Of a stretch of 64,000 nucleotides of DNA, positions 26,307 to 34,859 are shown piece after piece. The DNA lies in the NCBI RefSeq assembly GCF_900109655.1, contig NZ_FOAT01000003.1, positions 262,321 through 326,320 of the forward strand, read 5' to 3'. The notes beneath the pieces were generated by a model. That model was not told the origin of the DNA and made no database searches. It worked only from the letters and a program-made list of their open reading frames with translations. The position numbers were made by a program, and so were the translations under genes. The stretch is from Hominimerdicola alba. GTDB taxonomy: Bacteria; Bacillota; Clostridia; Oscillospirales; Ruminococcaceae. The stretch's first letter is position 1. Every line of letters starts with the position of its first letter.

Positions 26307-27251
26307 ATGGCTTTTAAAGTAATGGGCGTAACCGCAGGACGCAAGGACAGCAACTGCGAGATCCTGACCAAGGAAGCACTGCTTGTCTGTCAGGAACAGG
26401 GCGCAGAAGTTTCGATGATCAACCTCAAGGACTACGACCTGCTGGACTGCACAGGCTGCACATCATGTACAATGGGTATGTCGATGGGCAAGCATACAGG
26501 CTGTTCTCTTGATAACAAGGACGACAAGAAGAAGATCATGGAAGTACTGCTGGATCAGGATGCTGTTATTTTCTCGGCACCTACCTATGCACTGATGCCG
26601 TCTTCACTGTTTTTGAAATTTATGCACCGCAACCTCGCTTATGAGACCGCATTCCTGACCAAGATAGGCGCTATCAAGCCCCGCGACCGTATCGGCGCAC
26701 TGATCGCAGTGGGCGGTTCCACTCGTTCATGGCAGTCTATGGCTCTGGAGTGTATGCAGGCATCTACTTTCTCCAACAGCTTCAAGATCATTGATATGTA
26801 CATGGCAACAATGGTGCCCGCTCCCGCACAGGTACTTCTGCACGAGGAAAAGCTTGCCCGCGCAAGAGAGATCGGTGCAAATATCATGAAGTCACTGAAC
26901 ACCCCTGCCGCAGAGCGCAAGTGGCTGGGCGAGCCTGATGCAGGCTGGTGCCCCAACTGCCACAGCAACTGCCTGTGTCTGGGTGAACCCCAGTGGAAAG
27001 GTCTCCAGTATCCTATCGAGTGCGCAGTATGCGGCGCAGGCGGTGATCTGGTCAAGACCGATGACGGCAAGTGGAAGTTCGTTATCGCAGCAAACGGTCT
27101 GGAGCGCGACCGTACCTCTGAGGAGGGACGCGGCGTTCACTGTGACGAGATCGCAGATACCCAGGGCGGATTCTTCATGGATCCCCAGAAGCGTGCCACC
27201 GTTGCTGAAAAGCTGGAAAAATACAAGAAAATACAGTTCCCCGGCATCTGA
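26307..27251 (+). CDS. NAD(P)H-dependent flavoprotein (flavodoxin/FMN reductase family)
   Basis: 314 residues. The N-terminal two-thirds is a flavodoxin-like FMN reductase fold (GVTAGRKDSNCEI phosphate-binding loop; CTGCTSC cluster near residue 50; APTYALMPSS flavin loop). The Cys motif resembles the iron-sulfur flavoproteins. A C-terminal extension (~210-260) has CPNC, CLC and CAVC motifs, fitting a rubredoxin-like or zinc-ribbon site. It likely moves electrons between NAD(P)H and an unknown acceptor in the cytoplasm. AAAGGAG lies 7 nt before the ATG and codon use is strongly biased toward C-ending codons, suggesting high expression. Confidence 0.82.
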   Translation: MAFKVMGVTAGRKDSNCEILTKEALLVCQEQGAEVSMINLKDYDLLDCTGCTSCTMGMSMGKHTGCSLDNKDDKKKIMEVLLDQDAVIFSAPTYALMPSSLFLKFMHRNLAYETAFLTKIGAIKPRDRIGALIAVGGSTRSWQSMALECMQASTFSNSFKIIDMYMATMVPAPAQVLLHEEKLARAREIGANIMKSLNTPAAERKWLGEPDAGWCPNCHSNCLCLGEPQWKGLQYPIECAVCGAGGDLVKTDDGKWKFVIAANGLERDRTSEEGRGVHCDEIADTQGGFFMDPQKRATVAEKLEKYKKIQFPGI

Positions 27252-27265
27252 CCGCGGAATATCGA

Positions 27266-27300
27266 AAACGTCCTGTACGATAGATACGTACAGGGCGTTT
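27266..27300 (+). terminator. Terminator of flavoprotein gene
   Basis: AAACGTCCTGTAC with GTACAGGGCGTTT (one mismatch), followed by TATC. Confidence 0.7.
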
Positions 27301-27330
27301 TATCATGTCGGATTCCTGAAAAATGAAAAC

Positions 27331-27374
27331 CTCCGAAGCGGTGTACTTTCTGTCATTCACTGCTTCGGAGGTTT
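27331..27374 (-). terminator. Terminator of the ABC/FtsX operon
   Basis: AAACCTCCGAAGC with GCTTCGGAGGTTT, a 13-bp perfect stem, lying 25 bp past the permease stop on the minus strand. Confidence 0.75.
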
Positions 27375-27398
27375 ATACAGTATAGGGGGTAGAATATG

Positions 27399-29858
27399 TT
27401 ATGCGGTCTTTAATTCTTCGGGGATATTCATTTTTGATACCTTTTTCTCAACCAAAAGCACAGTCATGATACCAACGAACATTATAACCAGTATTATCGC
27501 AGGATACGAAGTCCAGTTCACACGGAATGTCAGGAACGGGAATTCGTTGAATATGCTTTTTAATACTGTAGGCGAGAATATCAGCGAAAGCACAGCAGCT
27601 ATTACAAATGCTATACCATTGTAGTAGAATATCTCCCAGAGGAGCATCTTTCTCAGCTGACCTCTTGTCATGCCTATGCTCTTCAGTGTAGCTATCTCCT
27701 TTTCTCTTACCATTATACTTGATACGAACACATTGATAAGGTTCATTATCGCAATAAATGTAAGCACTACGCACAGCAGAGTGCATATCAGTTTTACCAG
27801 AAGCTTCATTGAGGCAAAATCATCGGCAAGAGAATATTTAGACTGATAATTTAAAGAGTTGTCAGCCGCAGTCATGCTCTTGATGAATTTTTCCGCATCC
27901 TTTTCCATGCCTTTCTTTACGTTGAATTCGTAGGACATTATGTTCCGGTTGCCTGTTATGCTTTCGTACTGTTCAGGATTCATATAAAGCTCGCAGGCAA
28001 ATGAACCTCTTGTTATGCCTGTCTTCAATGCACCGAGCGCCACATTTATATGACCAAGTACAGTGTAGCTTCGCTCCGTTCCGTCATTGCTTGTGATCGT
28101 TACAGTATCGCCGGTCGCAAACTGGCTTGTACCGGGGTATATATCACCATCTGAAGTCAGCCAGCAGCCCTCAACGATGCCTGTACCGTTATTGAATGCT
28201 TCCATGTCAATATTATCCTCAATGATAAGTGACTCATCAAGGGCAAATTCTTTTGTTCCGTAAAGGTCAAGTACGTATTCCTCACCCTCGGGGAGATTTA
28301 TCTCCTTAACGCTTGCATAATCGTTGGCGATATCACCGTACACGATCGAGCCGTCCTCAACAAATCCGCTGTTCTGGATCTCATCAACTATTTGCCTGTC
28401 AAGTGCCCTGACGTTATTATCGGTATCGACATAATCATTCTTGTAATAATCTGATGTTGCAAAAGTATAATCGGTCACCAGCATTGTAGACAGGTACTTA
28501 TCCATATCGAAACTGCTGAAAGCATCATAAGATACTATGACCAGCAGGATAGGAAGAGATATGCTGACCAGCAGCATCGCAAGACTCTTCTTGTTGCGAA
28601 GGATATTATATCTTGCAAACTTATGGGCCTTACTTCCGTCATTGGACTTTCTGGTGCTCTTGTAGCCTTTAAGCTCGATCCTTGATGATTCGATCGGCGA
28701 AAGCTTCTTTATCATTCTTATAGGACCGTTTATGCTTATCAGTGTAGTTATTACAACGAACAATGCTGCCGCTGCAAGTATCAGGGCTATAGTTCCGCCT
28801 GAAATAACTGTATCATCTGCTACAGAATCATAAGCCGTCTGTCTCAGGATAGCAGGCAGGATAAGCCGTCCCATGAAGTATCCTCCGACTATTCCGAGAG
28901 GGATCGCTACACTGAGCATTATGAAAGCCTGGAATCTTACAAAAGCAGCCAGATGCTTGTTGGACATACCGATGGTTTTCAGTCTGCCGAACTGCTTTGC
29001 ATCTTTTCTGGCTGAAATATAGAAAATATTGTTGATGATAAGGTAACAGATAAGAACGATAACAAGTATACCGACTACCAGTGTCATCAATGTCTCAGAT
29101 GACATCGCCTCACTGCTTACATTATAACCGGGGTTTACCGAGATCATATCCTGAGAAAACTCAAGACCTGCTTCATTGAAGATCTCCTCGGTCTGACCCT
29201 CGATATCATATGCGTCCTTCAGCAGTATTGCTATGTCGCACTTTCCGTAAACAGTGCCGCTTTCAAATTTGCCGTCCCAGACATCGCCGTACTTTTCCGA
29301 TGTCATTATCTGACCTACCTTTACGGGGTAAGCCTTGTTGATATCGAACCAGCCCGCCAGTACAAAACTTTCGGTAACGGTCTCGCCGTTAACTTCCATG
29401 TCGATATCAACAGGTGCACCAACTTTCTGAGGTATACCGAGAGCCGCCATGGTGGTTGTATCCATCGCGACCTCGTTTACCTCAGCCGGCATTTTACCGC
29501 CTGTAGGGGTGTAAAAATCAAGGCTTGATTCAGCCTCGTCCATAAAGCTTATCTCAACATTATAGTTCAGTTCAGAATTTACAGCATAGCCAAAGAATCT
29601 GCGGCAGCCGACTTTATCAACATTCACGTTTTCTCTTATGGCATCTACCTTATTAAAATCTTTATCCCATTCCTTGACAACAACGTGTGCTGTTGTGCCG
29701 AGCTTTTTGAATTCGTAGTAATCATTGGCACTGTTCAGTCCCGCTGCCGTGGTGAACAATGTGGAGAACAGAAGTGCTGTCAGTATCATTGCGATTATCG
29801 TACAGACACATCTGAACTTCTCCGCAAGAAGTGATCTGAATGCTAGTTTTCTAATCAT
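27399..29858 (-). CDS. ABC transporter permease, FtsX/MacB type
   Basis: 819 residues. N-terminal membrane helix (~15-40), a large extracytoplasmic region (~45-260), three helices (~262-375), a second helix and external domain (~425-690), and three C-terminal helices (~700-810). This is the two-FtsX-domain layout of the large permeases that work with LolD/MacB-like ATPases. Such systems export or expel peptides, antibiotics or lipids from the membrane. It directly abuts its ATPase gene. The position at the end of a RiPP cluster suggests peptide immunity or detoxification, but its separate promoter means this is inference. Confidence 0.87.
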   Translation of the reverse strand: MIRKLAFRSLLAEKFRCVCTIIAMILTALLFSTLFTTAAGLNSANDYYEFKKLGTTAHVVVKEWDKDFNKVDAIRENVNVDKVGCRRFFGYAVNSELNYNVEISFMDEAESSLDFYTPTGGKMPAEVNEVAMDTTTMAALGIPQKVGAPVDIDMEVNGETVTESFVLAGWFDINKAYPVKVGQIMTSEKYGDVWDGKFESGTVYGKCDIAILLKDAYDIEGQTEEIFNEAGLEFSQDMISVNPGYNVSSEAMSSETLMTLVVGILVIVLICYLIINNIFYISARKDAKQFGRLKTIGMSNKHLAAFVRFQAFIMLSVAIPLGIVGGYFMGRLILPAILRQTAYDSVADDTVISGGTIALILAAAALFVVITTLISINGPIRMIKKLSPIESSRIELKGYKSTRKSNDGSKAHKFARYNILRNKKSLAMLLVSISLPILLVIVSYDAFSSFDMDKYLSTMLVTDYTFATSDYYKNDYVDTDNNVRALDRQIVDEIQNSGFVEDGSIVYGDIANDYASVKEINLPEGEEYVLDLYGTKEFALDESLIIEDNIDMEAFNNGTGIVEGCWLTSDGDIYPGTSQFATGDTVTITSNDGTERSYTVLGHINVALGALKTGITRGSFACELYMNPEQYESITGNRNIMSYEFNVKKGMEKDAEKFIKSMTAADNSLNYQSKYSLADDFASMKLLVKLICTLLCVVLTFIAIMNLINVFVSSIMVREKEIATLKSIGMTRGQLRKMLLWEIFYYNGIAFVIAAVLSLIFSPTVLKSIFNEFPFLTFRVNWTSYPAIILVIMFVGIMTVLLVEKKVSKMNIPEELKTA

Positions 29859-30518
29859 TTACTGCACTCTCCCGTCAACAACTCTAATTACTCTCTTCAT
29901 CTGAGATGCAACTTCCTGATCGTGAGTTACAACGATGATAGTCTGGTCAAACTCCTTATTCATGAATTTGAGCATATCCACTACCTCTGCACCCATAGCT
30001 TCATCAAGATTTCCCGTAGGCTCATCTGCCAGAACTATCTCAGGCTTGTTTGCCAGGGCTCTTGCTATGGCAACTCTCTGCTGCTGTCCGCCCGACATGG
30101 AGGAAGGCAGAGAATTTTTCTTGTGTGAGATCTCCAGCGCATCGAGTATAGTGTCGATATACTTGTTATTTGGCTTCTTTCCGTCAAGCTGTATGGGAAG
30201 AACTATGTTTTCGTATACATTCAGTACGGGTATCAGATTATAGTTCTGAAAAATGAAGCCGATCTTTGAGCGGCGCATCTTTGTCAGCTGCTCATCGTTC
30301 ATTTTGGAGATATCCTCTCCTCCGATAACGATGCTTCCTCCTGTGGGATGATCAAGGGCTCCCAGCATATTCAGCAGCGTTGACTTACCGCTGCCGGACT
30401 TGCCGATTATGCCTATGAGCTCACCCTTGTCAACGCTCAGGTTCACCTTATCCAGAGCCTTCACCAGGTTGCTTTCGTCACCGTAATACTTACACAGATC
30501 GTGAGTTTGAATTACCAT
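29859..30518 (-). CDS. ABC transporter ATPase (LolD/MacB type)
   Basis: About 219 residues from the ATG at 30518; a GTG at 30527 is too near AAGGA to be preferred. Walker A GKSGSGKST, Q-loop FQNYNLIP, signature SGGQQQR, Walker B VLADEPTGNLD and switch His in VVTHD are all present. It powers the adjacent FtsX-type permease, with no gap between the two coding regions. Confidence 0.93.
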   Translation of the reverse strand: MVIQTHDLCKYYGDESNLVKALDKVNLSVDKGELIGIIGKSGSGKSTLLNMLGALDHPTGGSIVIGGEDISKMNDEQLTKMRRSKIGFIFQNYNLIPVLNVYENIVLPIQLDGKKPNNKYIDTILDALEISHKKNSLPSSMSGGQQQRVAIARALANKPEIVLADEPTGNLDEAMGAEVVDMLKFMNKEFDQTIIVVTHDQEVASQMKRVIRVVDGRVQ

Positions 30519-30571
30519 TACTATCACCGTTCCTTATCATATATTGTATCATGTCATGGCAGACATTATAT

Positions 30572-30600
30572 ATCATAGCACATACTATTGATAAAGTCAA
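30572..30600 (-). promoter_or_regulatory. Promoter of ABC/FtsX operon
   Basis: Minus strand TTGACT (30595-30600), 17 bp, TATGAT (30572-30577). Confidence 0.7.
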
Positions 30601-30614
30601 CCAAATAACAGCGT

Positions 30615-30630
30615 ATTTACGCACGTAAAT
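30615..30630. promoter_or_regulatory. Perfect palindrome upstream of ABC/FtsX promoter
   Basis: ATTTACG-CA-CGTAAAT, 7-bp arms, 15 bp upstream of the -35 box and just beyond the exporter stop codon. No T-run, so an operator is more likely than a terminator. Confidence 0.45.
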
Positions 30631-30636
30631 CGAATA

Positions 30637-32256
30637 TTATCCAATCTTGTATATCTGATCCACCTGATCCGAAAAACAATTGCTGTGGGATACGATGATT
30701 ATTATTTTATCCTTTATACCCATTATAGAACGTGCAATTATCTTCTCGGTATTCTTATCCAGTGCCGAAGTCGGCTCATCGAATATGACCACATCTGATC
30801 TTTTCAGCATCGAACGGGCTATCGCCAGTCTCTGACGCTGTCCGCCCGACATAGTCATACCGTCATCACCCAGCATGGTATGCAGTCCGTTTTCCATGCC
30901 CCTGACAAAATCGTCAAGCTCAACGCACCGGAGTGCCTCCCATACCTTTTCCTCGGGGATATCTCTTCCGTTAGTAAGATTATTGTATATCGTATCATGC
31001 AGGAAGAATGTTTTCTGCGACACCAGCGAGATCCTGTCCCTGAAGGACTCCAGATCTATATCGCCTATCTCATCGTCGTTGATATAGATATTACCCGACG
31101 ATGCCCGCCACAATCCAAGTATCAGATTGAATATAGTAGTCTTGCCTGCACCGCTTTTTCCGCAAATCAAATATTTTTTGTTCTTCTCAAAATCCAGATC
31201 CAGCCCGTTAAGAATGTTCTTTCCGCGGGTGTATCCGAATGTCAGATTTTCGATCTTGATATTGTCGATCTCAACTATCTGCTTGCCTTCCGAATCATCT
31301 GCGCCCATTTCTCCGCCCAGAACTTCATCTACATTGTTAAGCGAAGGAACGACCATATTTAAGCTTACTTTCATGAATACAAGGTTCTCAAACGGTGCAA
31401 TGAACCTTGTGCAGTACTGCAGGAATATTACCATAACACCCATCGAGATCTGCTTTTGAAAGACCTGATAACCGCCGAATGCAGTTATCGCTATCAGGCT
31501 GATGGTAGATATCATATCTATCGCCTGATTTGAAAAACCATTTGTAAGTGTGAGCTTTTTGAAGCTCCTTTTCAGCACATCTGCTGCCAGTTCATACTTG
31601 TTAAGAAAGCTCCTGCGGAAACCGTATGTTATCATTGCAGGTGCATTGGATATGAACTCCTCTGTCAGAGCATTCTGCTCTCCGTAATCTCTTCTGTTTT
31701 CAAGCGCCAGATACCTGAGCTTATTACCGAACTTCTGCTGTGCCGCAAGTGTTATGGGTATCATAACTATCAGCAGCAGCGTGAGTTTCACATCATAATA
31801 GAACATAACGCCCATTATGCCTATCGCCTGGACCAGTGAAACGATCACCTTGTACGCCTTGTATATGAACGATGCCAGCTTTGCCGCATCATCATTTACT
31901 ACCGTCATCAGATCGCCTGTCTTTTCATTTGCAAAGAACTTTCCGTCCTTCTTGAAAAGTCTGTCCAGCGCTGTCAGTTTCAGATGCTGTGCGAACTCGA
32001 ATTCCTTTACAGATGAATAGTAATCAAATGCGAATTCAACGAACATCTGCGTAATGTTAAGTATAAAATAGATCGTTATCAATTTTATCAGTGAGCTTAT
32101 CGATGCCGCTTTCGTGACCACATCTACGAAGTCAACGAATACCATTGGCACGGCTATCGATAAGAACACCGAGATCAGCATCAGGGTAAAGAAAACACCT
32201 TTCTTCATTCTGTCAAGTTTCCATATCCTGAGCAGTTTCCTTATTTCATTATTCAT
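30637..32256 (-). CDS. ABC exporter with fused membrane and ATPase domains
   Basis: 539 residues. Six predicted membrane helices in ~20-300 (ABC type-1 exporter core), then an ATPase domain with Walker A GKSGAGKTT, signature MSGGQRQR, Walker B VVIFDEPTSALDK and switch His in IVSHS. No N-terminal C39 peptidase domain, so leader removal must be done by another protein; the overlapping subtilase gene is the obvious candidate. Last gene of the cluster in the precursor-to-exporter direction. It likely exports the mature modified peptide. Its start overlaps the subtilase end by 8 bp, suggesting translational coupling. Confidence 0.9.
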   Translation of the reverse strand: MNNEIRKLLRIWKLDRMKKGVFFTLMLISVFLSIAVPMVFVDFVDVVTKAASISSLIKLITIYFILNITQMFVEFAFDYYSSVKEFEFAQHLKLTALDRLFKKDGKFFANEKTGDLMTVVNDDAAKLASFIYKAYKVIVSLVQAIGIMGVMFYYDVKLTLLLIVMIPITLAAQQKFGNKLRYLALENRRDYGEQNALTEEFISNAPAMITYGFRRSFLNKYELAADVLKRSFKKLTLTNGFSNQAIDMISTISLIAITAFGGYQVFQKQISMGVMVIFLQYCTRFIAPFENLVFMKVSLNMVVPSLNNVDEVLGGEMGADDSEGKQIVEIDNIKIENLTFGYTRGKNILNGLDLDFEKNKKYLICGKSGAGKTTIFNLILGLWRASSGNIYINDDEIGDIDLESFRDRISLVSQKTFFLHDTIYNNLTNGRDIPEEKVWEALRCVELDDFVRGMENGLHTMLGDDGMTMSGGQRQRLAIARSMLKRSDVVIFDEPTSALDKNTEKIIARSIMGIKDKIIIIVSHSNCFSDQVDQIYKIG

Positions 32257-33238
32257 TGAGTGCTTCCTTTACCAGTTTGCCGAGATAATTTACTTTCTGA
32301 AAATATACCCTGTAAACAGGGACTTTGCCGAATATTCTGCACGAAAATTCATTTTCGAGCATATAGATTATCTTGTAATAATCATAGATGGTAGAATTGG
32401 TATACTCCAGTTCAAGATCAGATACAAGCTTCACACGTATCTTCTCTTCGGATATCATCTTCTTGACCATACCCAGTATCCTGTCAACGATCTTTTCATC
32501 GCTCACATCGTCTTCGGGAGACCTGTAAAACTTTTCATTGCACCAGGACTCAGATCTCATGTACTCTTCCGCCTCTGCCTTTGTGTTGAACTTTCCTTTT
32601 GCGTAAGCATCTGCAAGAACGCCCGAGAATATCGCTGCCGCTCTGCTGTTGCCTCTGAAGAAGTTCGCACCGGGCATATGGAATTCCATAAGTTCCGTAG
32701 CGCCGCTGGCTGTTACCTGTATCTTCTTCTGACTGTCGTATTCAAAACCATCGTTAAAAACGTCGATTCTGCCTACAACACCTATAACGTTTTTAAAATC
32801 TGCCGGAAAACTTATATGCCTGTCATTGGACTTTGAAGCTACACAGATCTTTCCCTGCGCTTCAAGCTCCTTTGTCAGCTTTTTCAGTTTATGCCGTATA
32901 AATAGATCATTTGAGCTGAGACTCATATTGATGATCTGGACATCGAGCCGTTTGGCCAGTTCCAGCGCAGCTACCAGTTTGCCCGGAGTGCATCGGCCGT
33001 TCTGACCCAGTATACAAACAGGAATTATTTCCGCTTCCGGTGCTATCCTGTTTACTATGGAAGCGCATACCGTACCATGCCCGTTGAAATCAGACAGTTT
33101 GGAAGGTGACACCTCCTGAACAGTATTGGCTTCATCATCATGAACTAAATATCCGGTCTTTATGCAGTTTCTGACATCGTCATTAACTATGTTGTAGTCG
33201 ATCCCGCTGTCAATGATCGCAACTTTAACTTTTCTCAT
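32249..33238 (-). CDS. Cytoplasmic subtilisin-like peptidase (S8) of RiPP cluster
   Basis: 329 residues, no signal peptide and no propeptide. Catalytic Asp10 (IIDSGID), His54 (FNGHGT), oxyanion Asn138 (ASKSND) and Ser198 (RGNSRAA) are visible, so it should be active. The usual GTSMA at Ser is GNSRA. A ~115-residue C-terminal extension (~215-329) has no known domain. S8 peptidases remove leaders in several RiPP pathways. Position between the precursors and an exporter lacking a C39 domain argues for leader cleavage here. It starts 32 bp after the last precursor gene. Confidence 0.87.
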   Translation of the reverse strand: MRKVKVAIIDSGIDYNIVNDDVRNCIKTGYLVHDDEANTVQEVSPSKLSDFNGHGTVCASIVNRIAPEAEIIPVCILGQNGRCTPGKLVAALELAKRLDVQIINMSLSSNDLFIRHKLKKLTKELEAQGKICVASKSNDRHISFPADFKNVIGVVGRIDVFNDGFEYDSQKKIQVTASGATELMEFHMPGANFFRGNSRAAAIFSGVLADAYAKGKFNTKAEAEEYMRSESWCNEKFYRSPEDDVSDEKIVDRILGMVKKMISEEKIRVKLVSDLELEYTNSTIYDYYKIIYMLENEFSCRIFGKVPVYRVYFQKVNYLGKLVKEALNE

Positions 33239-33270
33239 ATTGATACACCGGATCCTTATTTAATCTCAAA

Positions 33271-33438
33271 TCAAATTTTCTTGGTATTTTTCCCTGTGAT
33301 CTTTTTACTATGATTGATCTTGTTTGTCTTATTGCAAGAATCAAATCCGACATAATCATAGTTGAAATCCGAAAAGATGCCTTCTGCCTTGACATTCTCT
33401 TTAACGAACACTTTGTTCAGAAGCTTCTTTATGTTCAT
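33271..33438 (-). CDS. RiPP precursor-like peptide P1 (55 aa, divergent)
   Basis: 55 residues with GGAGGG 8 nt before the ATG. It begins MNIKKLLNKVFVKENVKAE, matching the leader of P2-P6 (the NVKAE motif at 15-19). The remainder is different: one Cys (Cys35), an aromatic DFNYDYVGFD stretch and a Lys/Thr-rich tail. It may be a second type of substrate, an immunity peptide or a leader-bearing helper. It sits between P2 and the peptidase gene in the same orientation. Confidence 0.7.
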   Translation of the reverse strand: MNIKKLLNKVFVKENVKAEGIFSDFNYDYVGFDSCNKTNKINHSKKITGKNTKKI

Positions 33439-33481
33439 GCTTTTTCCCTCCTGTAGAGATTATCTGATAATTGTGTTAGGT

Positions 33482-33661
33482 TTACAGTCTTGAATACAGC
33501 TTTGCGCTGTAATTCATTCTTCTTCTGCAGCCTGTCCTGGCGGTATAGCCCGCATAAGTCTGTTCAGCACAGTCCTGCATAAAATCAGCCTGAAGGTCCA
33601 TTCTTTCAGCCTTGACCGTTTCCCTTAGCTTTATCTTGTCTTTGATCTTCTTGATCACCAT
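33482..33661 (-). CDS. RiPP precursor peptide P2 (59 aa)
   Basis: 59 residues starting MVIKKIKDKIKLRETVKAE. Core has Cys31 and Cys45 with x13 spacing, matching the last two Cys of P3-P6. The first Cys position is Phe27. After Cys45 come RRR and a Tyr/Lys-rich tail. RBS GGAG 8 nt upstream. A member of the precursor family with one modification site lost or altered. Confidence 0.75.
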   Translation of the reverse strand: MVIKKIKDKIKLRETVKAERMDLQADFMQDCAEQTYAGYTARTGCRRRMNYSAKLYSRL

Positions 33662-33689
33662 GATATTTTCTCCGTTTCACTGTTCAGCA

Positions 33690-33860
33690 TTAAAACAAAT
33701 TAGTGTATTTTGCTGTATATACTGTACGTTTAGTGCAGCCCTTGGTCGAAGTTTTGCCGATATACTGCAGCTCTGCACAGTCATGCAGACAGTCTTTGCT
33801 TTCAGCCTTTACATTTTCCTGCCCGAGCTTGATCTTCTCGGTTACCTTCTGTACCTTCAT
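33690..33860 (-). CDS. RiPP precursor peptide P3 (56 aa)
   Basis: 56 residues starting MKVQKVTEKIKLGQENVKAE. Core Cys24, Cys28, Cys42 (C-x3-C-x13-C) in a different sequence context from P4-P6 (CLHDCAELQYIGKTSTKGC). AAGGAGA 8 nt before the ATG. The Cys spacing conserved despite divergence marks these residues as the probable modification sites. Confidence 0.8.
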   Translation of the reverse strand: MKVQKVTEKIKLGQENVKAESKDCLHDCAELQYIGKTSTKGCTKRTVYTAKYTNLF

Positions 33861-34073
33861 AAAAACATCTCCTTATCATAAAATTGGGTATTGGTTTGCA
33901 ACCATATTTATATTTAATACACCGAAGCAGTCTTGTTTAAATTGTTGTTTTTCGGTTTGTGAATTCTGATTATGTTGTTATTACTTCATTGCTGTGTCAG
34001 AGTAGTAAAACTGTAGTGTAACCTTGTTGCTGCTATAATACGATATTATCGCATCATTAAGTCAGACTGCTTA
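33861..34073. other. AT-rich spacer between precursor genes P4 and P3
   Basis: 213 bp without a supported ORF on either strand. It is longer than the other spacers (28-127 bp) and has a TATTAT box on the minus strand, so an internal promoter for P3-P1, the peptidase and the exporter is possible but not shown. Confidence 0.35.
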
Positions 34074-34250
34074 TTACCAAGCACGTGTTGTCTTAGCTGA
34101 AACAGTGCTTCCTCTGCGGCATCCCTTAGCACCTGTGCTGCCGGTATAGTAGTACTCGATGCAGTCGTGGTGGCAAGCGTACTCGTCTCTCTCTGCCTTT
34201 ACATTCTCTTCGTTCAGCTTAATCTTGTCATTGATCTTTTTGATTTCCAT
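34074..34250 (-). CDS. RiPP precursor peptide P4 (58 aa)
   Basis: 58 residues. Leader MEIKKINDKIKLNEENVKAE, then Cys26, Cys30, Cys44 in CHHDCIEYYYTGSTGAKGC and a tail ending TTRAW. Nearly identical to P5 and P6. GGAGG 9 nt before the ATG. Small size, leader/core split, multiple copies and neighbouring radical SAM enzymes fit a RiPP precursor. Confidence 0.85.
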   Translation of the reverse strand: MEIKKINDKIKLNEENVKAERDEYACHHDCIEYYYTGSTGAKGCRRGSTVSAKTTRAW

Positions 34251-34377
34251 GGTAAAATCCTCCTGTTTTTTATATTATTACCTGTTTGATACTAGTAGTA
34301 GATCGTATTGGTACGTATATTATTCTTATGAATTTTTAGAATAGTATTCTTATGATTCTGTATTCAAAGATCTAAGA

Positions 34378-34554
34378 TTACCAAGCGCGGGTCGTCTTAG
34401 CGGTTATAGTGCTTCTTCTGGTGCAGCCCTTAGCGCCTGTGCTTCCGGAATAGTAGTACTCGATGCAGTCGTGGTGGCAAGCGTACTCGTCTCTCTCTGC
34501 CTTTACGTTCTCTTCGTTCAGCTTAACCTTGTCATTGATCTTCTTGATTTCCAT
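34378..34554 (-). CDS. RiPP precursor peptide P5 (58 aa)
   Basis: 58 residues; differs from P4 and P6 mainly after Cys44 (TRRSTIT). Cys26, Cys30, Cys44 conserved. GGAGG 9 nt upstream. The 3' flank (TCTAAGATTA, TATTCAAAGATC) repeats after P6, so the unit arose by tandem duplication. Confidence 0.85.
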   Translation of the reverse strand: MEIKKINDKVKLNEENVKAERDEYACHHDCIEYYYSGSTGAKGCTRRSTITAKTTRAW

Positions 34555-34635
34555 AGTAAAAATCCTCCTAATTTAAATGTAAAATGTATTAGTGCGTATA
34601 GTTTTCTTATGATTTTGTATTCAAAAGATCTAAAA

Positions 34636-34812
34636 TTACCAAGCGCGGGTTGTCTTAGCGGTCACAGTGCTTCCTCTGCGGCAACCCTTAGCGCCTGTGC
34701 TTCCGGAATAGTAGTACTCGATGCAGTCGTGGTGACAAGCGTACTCGTCTCTCTCAGCCTTAACATTCTGGTCGTTGAGCTTTACCTTATTGTCGATCTT
34801 CTTGATTTCCAT
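34636..34812 (-). CDS. RiPP precursor peptide P6 (58 aa)
   Basis: 58 residues, first precursor after the radical SAM genes (47 bp away). Leader MEIKKIDNKVKLNDQNVKAE, core CHHDCIEYYYSGSTGAKGC, tail ending TTRAW. GGAGG 9 nt upstream. Codons in the core are nearly invariant among P4-P6, consistent with recent duplication. Confidence 0.85.
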   Translation of the reverse strand: MEIKKIDNKVKLNDQNVKAERDEYACHHDCIEYYYSGSTGAKGCRRGSTVTAKTTRAW

Positions 34813-34859
34813 AATTAAATCCTCCTAAATCGACTGCTTCGGCGTATAAATATCAGTTG

